Shown one piece after another: positions 40,501 to 47,835 of a stretch of DNA of 64,000 bases. The stretch comes from Streptomyces sp. B21-105 (GTDB lineage: Bacteria > Actinomycetota > Actinomycetes > Streptomycetales > Streptomycetaceae), in NCBI RefSeq assembly GCF_036898465.1, contig NZ_JARUMJ010000001.1, forward strand, positions 806,001 to 870,000, given 5' to 3'. The first letter of the stretch is position 1; each line of letters begins with the position of its first letter. The notes under the pieces were generated by a model that was not told the origin of the DNA, did not search any database, and saw nothing but the letters and a program-made list of their open reading frames with translations. The position numbers and the translations under genes were made by a program.

Positions 40501-42548
40501 CCGACCTCGCGCCCGAGCACGGGGACGACCACACACTGCGCGAGGCCGCGACGGGGCTCGCCCACACGCACGGCTGGTGGGGCAGCGAGATGCGCTGGAG
40601 CGCACTGCGCCAGATCCGCTCCCTCAACCACGTGCTGTCCGGGAACCCCGCCGACGGCACACCGCTGGGCGAGTCCTGCCGGTCCACGGGCGCCGCCGAC
40701 GGGTGGCGCAGCGACGAGTTCACCGTTCCGGGCATCGGCCTTGTGTGGACGCCGTTGCTGGACGTGCTGCGACCGCTCGCCTACCGCGCCGCCTCGCCGA
40801 CGGTGACCGAGCCGCACCGCGAGGCGCTGCTCCTGCTGTGCGAGGCGGTGGCGGACGGGCCGCTCGCCGGCACCGGCGGCGCCCTGCGCGAGGTCGTGCT
40901 GAGCGAGCCGCACGAGAAGCAGGAGAGGGTCGGGCAGGTGCTGCGCCGGGACGGCCGCACCGTCGTCGTGCTCGGCTGTCAGAGCGTCGACCGGCAGGCC
41001 GGACGGGTGTCCTGGCTCGCCCTGGACCACGACCCGGCCGGCGCCTTCGGCGCGATCGCCCACTTCACCCTGACGCAGGAGACCACGCACCCGGCGGTGT
41101 TCCCCGCCGAGGCGCTGAGCGCGGTCACCGCACTCGTCCGGGACAAGGGCCCGGCGCCCTGGCAGCCCGGGGCGCCCGACGCGCTCACCGACGCGACGGG
41201 CGGGGGACTCGGACCGATGCAGGCGGCTCTGCTGATCGCCGGCCGGCCTGCGCAGCTCACGGCGGAGGTGATCGCCGCGACCGATCTGAAGCCACGTCAG
41301 AAGGAGCTCGGGGACGCCCTGTTGTCCTCGGTCGGAGCGGCCGACCGGCTGGCTCTGGTCGGCGCGCTGCTGCCGGTGAACCCCGGCGACCTGTGGACGG
41401 CCGGACCGGACACGGAGGCGGCCGGCCGGGAGTGGGCCGAGCGGCTCGGCGGAGTCGTCCGGCTGCCGGAGGACCTCGCCGGGGAGCTCTCGCTCGCCGG
41501 GCTGCCCACCGCCGCCGTCGAGGAGGTCCTCAACCCGGGGCGCACGCCCTGGATCTGCCGCACCACCGTCCAGCGGCCGGACAAGGACGGCAACCTCGTG
41601 GCGGAGGATCCGGCGGCGCTGCCCGGCCGCAGCGAGCTGACCCGCGCCGTGGCCGCGCTGGCCGGCCTCGCCTATTCGCTGCCGTACGGGCACCCGCTGC
41701 GGGCGCTCCTGCCGGGGGCTCTCGCCGCGCTGCGCCGCCGCTTCGCCGATCCGGTGCTGCTGCTCGACCTGGACGTCGCATGGACGGACACCGGCGCCTC
41801 GGCCGCGGCCGAACTGCGCAAGGCGTACGGGCTGCCCGCCGTGGGCGGTGCCGACGCGCACGGTCTGACGCACGCGGGCGAGGCGCTGGTGCTGCGCCCG
41901 TGGTACGGCGAACGGGAGACCGTGCTCGTCAGGTCGGGCGCGCTGCGCACCCCCGACGACCCGGTGTTCGGCCTGGTGGAGGGGCTTGTCGGCGAGGGCC
42001 GGGGGCACGGCATGTGGGCGCTGCGGACCCTCCTCGGCGAGGATCTCACCCGCGCGGTCACGGCCGGTGCCGATCCCGCGGGGGCTTGCGGATATGCCCA
42101 GGACCCGACCGTCGGCGTACCCGGGCTGGTCGCCGAGGTCGCGGCACACCACGGGCTGGGCGAGGACGCGGCGGCGTTCTACCTCCAGTTGCTGGCACTG
42201 CCGGACCCCACGGACCGCAACTGCGTCCGCTGGACCGGCTGGAAGCCGGCCCGGACGAAGCGGGCCCGCGCCGAACTCGCGGCGAGCGGCCTGGTCGTCG
42301 AGGCCAAACGGGCGCGCGCCGGGCGCACGTTGTTCCTGCCCTGCGGCTGGCTCGACCTGAAGTCCCCCGCGCTGCCGGTGGAGCTCTGGAAGAAGGGGCT
42401 CTACCCGATTCCCGCCTACGGGCGCGCCGTGCCGCTGGTGCCGGTGCCCGAGCTGTTCACACGCGCGTGGGAACGCGTCCGCTCCGGCGACGCCCCGGCC
42501 TACGAGGAGCTCACCACCCGCGCCACCCGCAAGGGCCGCCGCCGATGA
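37539..42548 (+). CDS. DUF4132-type giant protein
   Basis: A 1669-residue soluble protein. An N-terminal region of about 350 residues precedes helical repeat-like segments rich in Leu, Ala and Arg. A middle beta-rich part (FVVGPQEILLEHDLRLPVEP, YWSARPADVFPLGGEQIPHY) follows. The C-terminal DUF4132 domain includes WWGSEMRWSALRQIRSLNHV and CVRWTGWKPARTKRARAELA, with FLPCGWLDLKSPALPVELWK near the end. Relatives in E. coli are MolR and YehI, of unknown biochemical role. ATG 37539 overlaps the upstream stop by 4 bp and its own stop overlaps the MoxR gene by 4 bp. I see no signal peptide, helix bundle or catalytic motif; it may be the large scaffold or target-recognition subunit. Confidence 0.8.
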   Translation: MTTYDEATAAALLDAGAVLPPGSTNREDADTLTVRAYTHPALGDRTVVRLVPDTLGEAEDLALDFLGLTRRAQTPEVGQVRRETLGFPAWALVNDPANGHHALALVKDVERLARQAKSRPGTAKDGFEELGTRLGRAVPHFLPTFYEQAARVFLQYENTTYASAFFGKAREAERVHALTVDEERQRAVFLEFAFAGALTVKALKEHVKALAARLDPAAAWAQFRQLTVERCAAGMPPYASLPQDARGLIKAAGLDRVVEECALVADLLASPAAVRAPASFWSAYRPTLAVLAGQRPEVRGRLLEIMPAGLGRSVEDDEFWLALLVECGADRLLTGEEAAGVDAADWLGRWALHRKHGGNVGDRSPATLALVERMAPHLREQGRPVDLCTGRWRSGADVDLMDLCAAQGVPLTLPGPDEVVFLSLDGWIGRPGPGRRDLTAMAADPRLRRLLYAGIGTVKDHRLAGGVLDGLAAHPVLGDVLREWLEDAAGELTAAVGLPAARAALERLRPFRAVAARVSPAAVAAVAAHEVAPLLGHTLRAGIFDELGWPALDEALRRLDAETKAGRNQDNPMTVHEAWPALIVSREHKVFVVGPQEILLEHDLRLPVEPDRWQRPAFRYTDGELLVMWRQDGKQFGYWSARPADVFPLGGEQIPHYWYGGSDAGAPSIPLPSGGRATGGRTLHAGDTVLPASRRVLCDGVSLWRQGREGRRQVWLEYDPAGGTHGRASLPAFLQSGIREDATLRQEQCQVLPLRPGLEQSPFGTDGTVLGRWVRTEGEGAEARTVAGTPDGRTVALPRTDGRTPGELLGALRLPGGAEPVAVGLHRQVALYAGDGSSAAGELSRVTPMERGSEFAAGTRFVPPVDFWHALRPRDEASSAVLRALTDEQAAGLVRASTEALAQRRATLAAAGAVDGTADARAVAPTADEVLRQVVSAGLPSLDDPGIVTGVAALVRAVLRLEESTASFVAPPADRPKAQSRRVLGMYADLAPEHGDDHTLREAATGLAHTHGWWGSEMRWSALRQIRSLNHVLSGNPADGTPLGESCRSTGAADGWRSDEFTVPGIGLVWTPLLDVLRPLAYRAASPTVTEPHREALLLLCEAVADGPLAGTGGALREVVLSEPHEKQERVGQVLRRDGRTVVVLGCQSVDRQAGRVSWLALDHDPAGAFGAIAHFTLTQETTHPAVFPAEALSAVTALVRDKGPAPWQPGAPDALTDATGGGLGPMQAALLIAGRPAQLTAEVIAATDLKPRQKELGDALLSSVGAADRLALVGALLPVNPGDLWTAGPDTEAAGREWAERLGGVVRLPEDLAGELSLAGLPTAAVEEVLNPGRTPWICRTTVQRPDKDGNLVAEDPAALPGRSELTRAVAALAGLAYSLPYGHPLRALLPGALAALRRRFADPVLLLDLDVAWTDTGASAAAELRKAYGLPAVGGADAHGLTHAGEALVLRPWYGERETVLVRSGALRTPDDPVFGLVEGLVGEGRGHGMWALRTLLGEDLTRAVTAGADPAGACGYAQDPTVGVPGLVAEVAAHHGLGEDAAAFYLQLLALPDPTDRNCVRWTGWKPARTKRARAELAASGLVVEAKRARAGRTLFLPCGWLDLKSPALPVELWKKGLYPIPAYGRAVPLVPVPELFTRAWERVRSGDAPAYEELTTRATRKGRRR

Positions 42549-43759
42549 CCACCGTCCCGTCCCCCCTGGAAGAGCGCGAGCCGATGACCGTCACCGCCCC
42601 GTCCTCCCCCGTCCCGGTACGGCAGATCGTCCCGCCCGAGGACCGGTACGCCGCCGAACTGGCGTTCCTCGCCGCCTACGACGACGGGCCGCGGCCGCCC
42701 GCCTGGCGACTCACCCCGCGTGCGGTGGTCACGTTCGTCATGGGCAGCGCGGGCCGTGCCCTGAAGCTCCCCGACGACGCGGAGACGCCCGAAGGGGTGC
42801 CGCGCCGGATGCCGGTGGAGGGCAAGTTCGTCGGCGACCGTGCGCTGGTCGAACGGTGCGTCGTGACGCTGGCCGGCGAGCGCGGGCTGCTGCTCGTCGG
42901 CGAGCCCGGAACCGCCAAGTCGATGCTGTCCGAGCTGCTGTCCACCGCCGTGTGCGGCACCAGTGGCCTGGTCGTGCAGGGCACCGCGGGGACGACGGAG
43001 GACCAGCTCAAGTACGGCTGGAACTACGCCCTGTTGCTGGCGCAGGGACCGAGCAGGCAGGCGCTGGTGCCGTCGCCGGTGCTGACCGCCATGTCCCGGG
43101 GCGCCATAGCGCGCGTCGAGGAGGTCACTCGGTGCCTGCCCGAGGTGCAGGACTCGCTGGTCTCCCTGCTGTCCGAGCGGCGCATGGCCGTTCCCGAACT
43201 GGCGGGCACCGGCGACGCGTTGGCCCATGCCGCGCCCGGCTTCAACCTCATCGCCACGGCCAACCTGCGGGACAAGGGCGTGTCGGAGATGTCGGCGGCC
43301 CTCAAGCGCCGCTTCAACTTCGAGACGGTCGGCCCGATCCCGGACCTCGACGCGGAGACGGCGCTGGTGCGCAGCCAGGCGCGGGCCTCGGTGGAGCGGG
43401 CGGGCGCGCCCTTCCAGGTCGACGACGCGGTGCTGGAGGCGCTGGTGACCGCCTTCCGAGACCTGCGGGAGGGGCGGTCGGCGGAGGGCTGGGAGGTGGA
43501 GCGGCCGTCCACCGTGATGAGCACCGCGGAGGCGGTGTCCGTCGCGGGCGCGCTGGCCCTCGCCGCGGCCTACTTCCCCGGGGACCGCGACGTGCTGGGT
43601 CTGCTGCCGGGCCATCTGCTGGGCGTGGTCCGCAAGGACGACCCGGCCGACGCGGCACGGCTGCGCGGCTACTGGGACGGACCCGTCCGACGCCGGGCCG
43701 AGCAGGGGTCGGCCACCTGGCGCACCCTGTGGGACCTGCGCACGGTCCTGGAGGGCTGA
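42545..43759 (+). CDS. MoxR-type AAA+ ATPase (YehL-like)
   Basis: A 404-residue AAA+ ATPase. Walker A is LLVGEPGTAKSML (Lys125), and Walker B is AIARVEEVTRCLPEVQDSLV, where Val-Glu-Glu replaces the usual Asp-Glu; this is normal for the YehL branch. Sensor 1 is FNLIATANLRDKGV, and the arginine finger region is MSAALKRRFNFE. MoxR ATPases work with VWA proteins as chaperones that insert metals or remodel partner complexes. Here the next gene supplies a VWA domain. ATG 42545 overlaps the DUF4132 stop as ATGA; an internal ATG at 42584 is a less likely start. It is the presumed motor of the operon. Confidence 0.9.
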   Translation: MTTVPSPLEEREPMTVTAPSSPVPVRQIVPPEDRYAAELAFLAAYDDGPRPPAWRLTPRAVVTFVMGSAGRALKLPDDAETPEGVPRRMPVEGKFVGDRALVERCVVTLAGERGLLLVGEPGTAKSMLSELLSTAVCGTSGLVVQGTAGTTEDQLKYGWNYALLLAQGPSRQALVPSPVLTAMSRGAIARVEEVTRCLPEVQDSLVSLLSERRMAVPELAGTGDALAHAAPGFNLIATANLRDKGVSEMSAALKRRFNFETVGPIPDLDAETALVRSQARASVERAGAPFQVDDAVLEALVTAFRDLREGRSAEGWEVERPSTVMSTAEAVSVAGALALAAAYFPGDRDVLGLLPGHLLGVVRKDDPADAARLRGYWDGPVRRRAEQGSATWRTLWDLRTVLEG

Positions 43760-43764
43760 CGACC

Positions 43765-46700
43765 GTGTCCCTCCACCCCTCCCCGGACCTCCCGGACTCC
43801 CCCGCCGCCGAGGGTCCCGCAGACCTCCCGGACCGCACGGGCCTGCGGGACACCGCGGGTCTCCCGGACCGCGCTTGCCTCCGGGACACCGCGGGCCTCC
43901 CGGACTTGCCCGGCACCTTCGGCTTCCCCGGTCCTCCCGCTTCCGTCAGCGGCTTCAGGTCCCCCGGCGAGGCTCTCGTCGTCCTCACCGATCCCGCCGC
44001 GCCCTGTCTCATCGGCGTCCGCCACCACGCGCCCTCGCTGGCCGCCGCCGTGCCCGCCTTGCTGGACGAGGCGCGGCCGGAGGTGGTGCTCGTCGAGCTG
44101 CCGGCGGAGATGCAGGAATGGCTGGGCTGGCTCGGGCACGAGGAGACCCGGGCGCCGGTCGCGCTCGCCGCCGCGCCCGGTGACGGACGGGGAGGCGCGG
44201 GCCCGGCGTTCTACCCGTTCGCCGACTTCTCGCCCGAGCTCGCCGCGGTGCGCTGGGCCGCCCGGCACGGCGTCCCGCTGATCGCCTGCGATCTGCCGCT
44301 CGCGGACCGGGCGTGGGGCGAGGGTCGCGGTGGCGCGGAACAGGGCGAGGCCGCCCTCGGACTGACCCGTGCCCTGCGGGCCGGGCTCACCGGCCGCCCC
44401 GGGGACGATCTGTGGGACCGGCTCGTCGAGGCTGCCGCGCCGGGCTCGTCGCCCGAGGCGCTGCGCCGGGCTGCCCTGCTGACGGGGTGGGCGCTGCGTG
44501 AGGAGGCCGCCGCCGGCGGCGGGGTTCCGGAGCTGGACCTGCGGCGGGAGCGGTGGATGCGGTCGCGGATCGCCGAGGCCACCGCACACGGCGAGCGCGC
44601 CGCCGTGGTCGTCGGCGCGTTCCACGCCCCGGCGCTGACCGGAGCGGCCCTCGCCGACCAGGACGAGAACACGGACCGGCAGACTGAGGTGCGGCGGACC
44701 GGGGCCGAGCGGCGCGGCAGCACGGACCGGCACACGGAGGAGCGGCAGGCCGGAGCCCACCAGGGCGGAAACACCGACCGACACACGGAAGAACGGCAGG
44801 CCGGGGCCGCGCAGGGCGAAAGCACGGACCGGCACACGCAGGACCGGCAGGCCGGGGCCGAGCGGGGCGACAGCACGGACCGACAGACGCAGGAGCCGCA
44901 GGCCGGAGCTGAGCGGGGCGGAATGCCTGCGGAGGTGCGGCGGGCCGGGGCCGGTAAGGGGTCGGCCTCTCCTTCGACGGACGGCGGCCCGGTCGGCGAC
45001 ACGGCCGGCCGGGGAGCCGCCTGGGTCACCTCGCTCATCCCGTACGCCTACACCCTCCTCGACGAACGGTCCGGGTACCCGGCGGGAATCCGGGATCCGC
45101 AGTGGCAGGAGACGGTGCTGCGGGCGGCGGGCGATCCGGCGGCGCTGGAGGAGGCGCTGGTGCGGGCCGCCGTGCGGATCTGCGTGGAGCTGCGAGAACT
45201 CGGACACCCGTCGGGGCCGGCGGACGCGCGCGAGATCAGTCGGCTGGCCTCGGACCTCGCCCGGCTGCGCGGGCTGCCCGCGCCGGGCCGGGGCGAGCTG
45301 GTCGAGGCGGTGCAGACGGTCCTCGCGCAGGGCGAGCCCTATGGACGCGGGCGGGCCGTCGCGCGGGCGATGGAGCGGGTGCTCGTCGGGTCCCGCACCG
45401 GCCGGCCCGCACCGGACGCTCCGCGCTGCGGACTGGCCCCTGCGGTCGAGGGCGAGACGGCCGCACTGGGCCTGCCGGGCCCGCAGGACTCGGCAGGCGC
45501 GGCCCGGGATCTGCGGCTCGACCCACTGCGGTCCGACCTCGACCGGCGCCGGGAACTGCTGTTGCGTCGGCTCACGGTGTGCGGAGTGCCGTACGGGGAA
45601 GCGAAGGAGGTGGTCGGCGCGGGCAGCGCGCAGGCCCTCACCTCGCGCTGGGAGGTGCGCTGGACGCCGGCGACGGCGGCCATGCTGACGGCGGCCGGCG
45701 TACGGGGCGTCACCGCGGCCCAGGCCGCCGAGGGCGTGCTCCGGGAGCGCCTGCGCACGGAACGGGACGAGGGCGGGCCGACCGCCGCCCAGATCCTCCA
45801 GGGGCTCGGGGAGGCCGCGGAGTGCGGGTTGCCGGTGCTCGCGGACGAGCGGCTGGACGATGTCGCCGAGGTGCTGCCGCAGGTCGGCACGCTTCCCGAA
45901 CTCCTCGCCGCTCTCGCCCTGTCGGACCGTCTGCGGTCCGGTCATGTGCCGGGACTCGGCGTCGACGAGGGGCGGACGGCGCGGGCGGCCGCCGTGACCG
46001 AGCTGCTCACCTCGGCGGCGGTGCGTCAGGTGGACGGGCTGACCGGGTCCGAGAACCCGGCCGACGCGCACGCGCTGCTGGAACTCGCCCATCGTGCCGA
46101 CCTGTTGGGCGGGGTCCGGCTCACCGACGCGCTGGCCCGCCTGGCCGCCGACGGCTCGCCGCTGATGCGCGGCGCCGCGGGAGCCGTCCGCGTGCTGCTC
46201 GGGCAGGAGGACGCGCGCGCCTTCGGCGACCGGGTCGCGTCCTGGGTCGACGGGGCAGTCGATCCCGACTCGCGCTCGGCTCTGACGGCCCGGTTGAGCG
46301 GGCTGCTGACCGCCGCGGGCCCGCTGCTGGAGGCGGCGGAACCGGCTCTGACGCCGTTGCTCGACCGTGTCGCCGCGTTGCCCGACCGGGAGTTCCTGGA
46401 CCGGCTGCCGGCGCTGCGGGGCGGTTTCGAGACGCTGAGCCCCGCGGCCCGCGACCGGCTTCTCGCCTCCGTCGAGGAACGTCTCGGCGTCCGGCGCGTC
46501 GGGGACACGAGGGGCGTCGACCCGGTCGCGCTCGCCGTCTGGGCCGACGCCGACCTCGCCGCGCGCGACGTCCTGCGCACGCTGTGCCTGCTGCCGCCGT
46601 CGGGGGCCGGCGGCCGGATGTCGCCCGCTCCGGAGGCCGCCTCCGCCCCCGCTCCTACGGCGGTCCCTCCCGCGATCCCCGCCTCCGTTGCCGTCGCTGC

Positions 46701-47835
46701 CGAGGACGCGTCCCGCGAGGAGGACCGCCGCCTCGCCGCCGACGACCGGTGGCGGCTCGTCCTGGGGCGGCGCGCCGACCGGCTGCCCGCGTCCGCCCGC
46801 CCGTTGGCGACGGCCCTGGACGAGCTGTACGGCAGCGGACGCGGTGAGGGCAGCAGAGGGGATCTGACAGGCCCGGGGACCGGCGGCGGGCGGGAGGCGC
46901 CGTATCCCGGGGCGCGGGAGTGGTCGCAGGAGCTGGCCGCGCTGTTCGGACCGGGCATCCGGGAGGAGGTGCTGGCGGCGGCCGCGTCGGCGGGCCGCAA
47001 GGACGTCCTCGCGGAGCTGGACGCGGACAGCGTGCGCCCGTCGGTGGAACTCCTGCACACGGTGCTGCGGCATGCAGGAGGGCTTCCCGAGGCCCGGCTC
47101 GCCGCGCTGCGCCCGCTTGTGCGACGGCTCGTCGAGGAGCTGACCCGGGAGTTGGCGACACGACTGCGTCCCGCACTGCACGGTACGGCCCTGCCGCGCC
47201 CGAGCCGACGGCCCGGCGGCGGCCTCGACCTGCCGCGCACCCTGCGCGCCAACCTGACGACCGCACGGCGCGGCCCGGACGGCGTCGTGCGGGTCGTCCC
47301 CGAGCGCCCGGTGTTCCGCAGTCGGGGGCGGCGGGCCGCGGACTGGCGGCTGATCCTGGTCACGGACGTGTCGGGGTCCATGGAGGCTTCCACGGTGTGG
47401 GCCGCGCTGACGGCGTCGGTGCTGGCCGGGGTGCCGACCCTGGCGACGCACTTCCTGGCGTTCTCCACGGAGGTCATCGACCTCACCGGCCACGTCGAGG
47501 ACCCGCTGTCGCTGCTGCTGGAGGTCAGTGTGGGCGGCGGCACGCACATCGCGGCGGGTCTGCGGCAGGCCCGCGAACTCGTCACGGTGCCGTCCCGGAC
47601 CCTGGTCGTGGTCGTCAGCGACTTCGAGGAGGGCTATCCGCTCGGCGGGCTGCTCGCCGAGGTGCGGACGCTCGTCGGCTCGGGCTGCCATGTGCTGGGC
47701 TGCGCGAGCCTCGACGACACGGGCCGACCGCGTTACTCCACCGGCGTCGCCGGACAGCTCGTCGCCGCGGGCATGCCCGTCGCCGCCCTCAGTCCGCTCG
47801 AACTCGCCCGTTGGGTAGGGGAGAAGATCGCATGA
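43765..47835 (+). CDS. DUF5682-VWA fusion protein (YehM/YehP-like)
   Basis: A 1356-residue protein joining two parts that are separate genes in E. coli. Residues about 70 to 650 correspond to DUF5682 (YehM-like): LIGVRHHAPSLAAAVPALLD, VVLVELPAEMQEWLGWLGHE, WAARHGVPLIACDLPLADRA, SLIPYAYTLLDERSGYPAG. Residues 1190-1350 form a von Willebrand A domain (YehP-like) with the MIDAS motif TDVSGSM (Asp1201, Ser1203, Ser1205), GGGTHIAAGLRQ and VSDFEEGYPLGG. The N-terminus has 36-bp repeats and the DUF5682 part is interrupted by five 17-residue repeats. GTG 43765 follows GGAGGG. The ATGA overlap with the SWIM gene couples translation. Acts with the MoxR ATPase; substrate unknown. Confidence 0.88.
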   Translation: MSLHPSPDLPDSPAAEGPADLPDRTGLRDTAGLPDRACLRDTAGLPDLPGTFGFPGPPASVSGFRSPGEALVVLTDPAAPCLIGVRHHAPSLAAAVPALLDEARPEVVLVELPAEMQEWLGWLGHEETRAPVALAAAPGDGRGGAGPAFYPFADFSPELAAVRWAARHGVPLIACDLPLADRAWGEGRGGAEQGEAALGLTRALRAGLTGRPGDDLWDRLVEAAAPGSSPEALRRAALLTGWALREEAAAGGGVPELDLRRERWMRSRIAEATAHGERAAVVVGAFHAPALTGAALADQDENTDRQTEVRRTGAERRGSTDRHTEERQAGAHQGGNTDRHTEERQAGAAQGESTDRHTQDRQAGAERGDSTDRQTQEPQAGAERGGMPAEVRRAGAGKGSASPSTDGGPVGDTAGRGAAWVTSLIPYAYTLLDERSGYPAGIRDPQWQETVLRAAGDPAALEEALVRAAVRICVELRELGHPSGPADAREISRLASDLARLRGLPAPGRGELVEAVQTVLAQGEPYGRGRAVARAMERVLVGSRTGRPAPDAPRCGLAPAVEGETAALGLPGPQDSAGAARDLRLDPLRSDLDRRRELLLRRLTVCGVPYGEAKEVVGAGSAQALTSRWEVRWTPATAAMLTAAGVRGVTAAQAAEGVLRERLRTERDEGGPTAAQILQGLGEAAECGLPVLADERLDDVAEVLPQVGTLPELLAALALSDRLRSGHVPGLGVDEGRTARAAAVTELLTSAAVRQVDGLTGSENPADAHALLELAHRADLLGGVRLTDALARLAADGSPLMRGAAGAVRVLLGQEDARAFGDRVASWVDGAVDPDSRSALTARLSGLLTAAGPLLEAAEPALTPLLDRVAALPDREFLDRLPALRGGFETLSPAARDRLLASVEERLGVRRVGDTRGVDPVALAVWADADLAARDVLRTLCLLPPSGAGGRMSPAPEAASAPAPTAVPPAIPASVAVAAEDASREEDRRLAADDRWRLVLGRRADRLPASARPLATALDELYGSGRGEGSRGDLTGPGTGGGREAPYPGAREWSQELAALFGPGIREEVLAAAASAGRKDVLAELDADSVRPSVELLHTVLRHAGGLPEARLAALRPLVRRLVEELTRELATRLRPALHGTALPRPSRRPGGGLDLPRTLRANLTTARRGPDGVVRVVPERPVFRSRGRRAADWRLILVTDVSGSMEASTVWAALTASVLAGVPTLATHFLAFSTEVIDLTGHVEDPLSLLLEVSVGGGTHIAAGLRQARELVTVPSRTLVVVVSDFEEGYPLGGLLAEVRTLVGSGCHVLGCASLDDTGRPRYSTGVAGQLVAAGMPVAALSPLELARWVGEKIA
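43825..43905 (+). repeat. 36-bp repeat at the N-terminus of the DUF5682-VWA gene
   Basis: CTCCCGGACCGC begins units at 43825 and 43861 of 36 bases each, with a 9-base partial third at 43897. They code for LPDRTGLRDTAG, LPDRACLRDTAG and LPD, in frame. The region precedes the conserved DUF5682 domain. Confidence 0.85.
44671..44925 (+). repeat. 51-bp in-frame minisatellite inside the DUF5682-VWA gene
   Basis: Five units of exactly 51 bases begin with ACGGACCGG or a variant at 44671, 44722, 44773, 44824 and 44875. They code for TDRQTEVRRTGAERRGS, TDRHTEERQAGAHQGGN, TDRHTEERQAGAAQGES, TDRHTQDRQAGAERGDS and TDRQTQEPQAGAERGG. The tract is a charged, probably disordered insert placed between DUF5682 blocks. 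Confidence 0.95.

Noticed and set aside
37449..42152. Long minus-strand frames opposite the large DUF4132 gene
   Set aside because: Plus-strand codons show the expected third-position G/C bias, and the opposing frames have no recognisable domain. They are consequences of the high G+C content.
44671..44925. CRISPR-like direct repeats
   Set aside because: The 51-bp units are contiguous, have no unique spacers and keep the reading frame of a conserved protein.
43669..47691. A 1340-codon frame antisense to the DUF5682-VWA gene
   Set aside because: The opposite strand has the VWA MIDAS motif and overlapping operon starts. The antisense frame has none.
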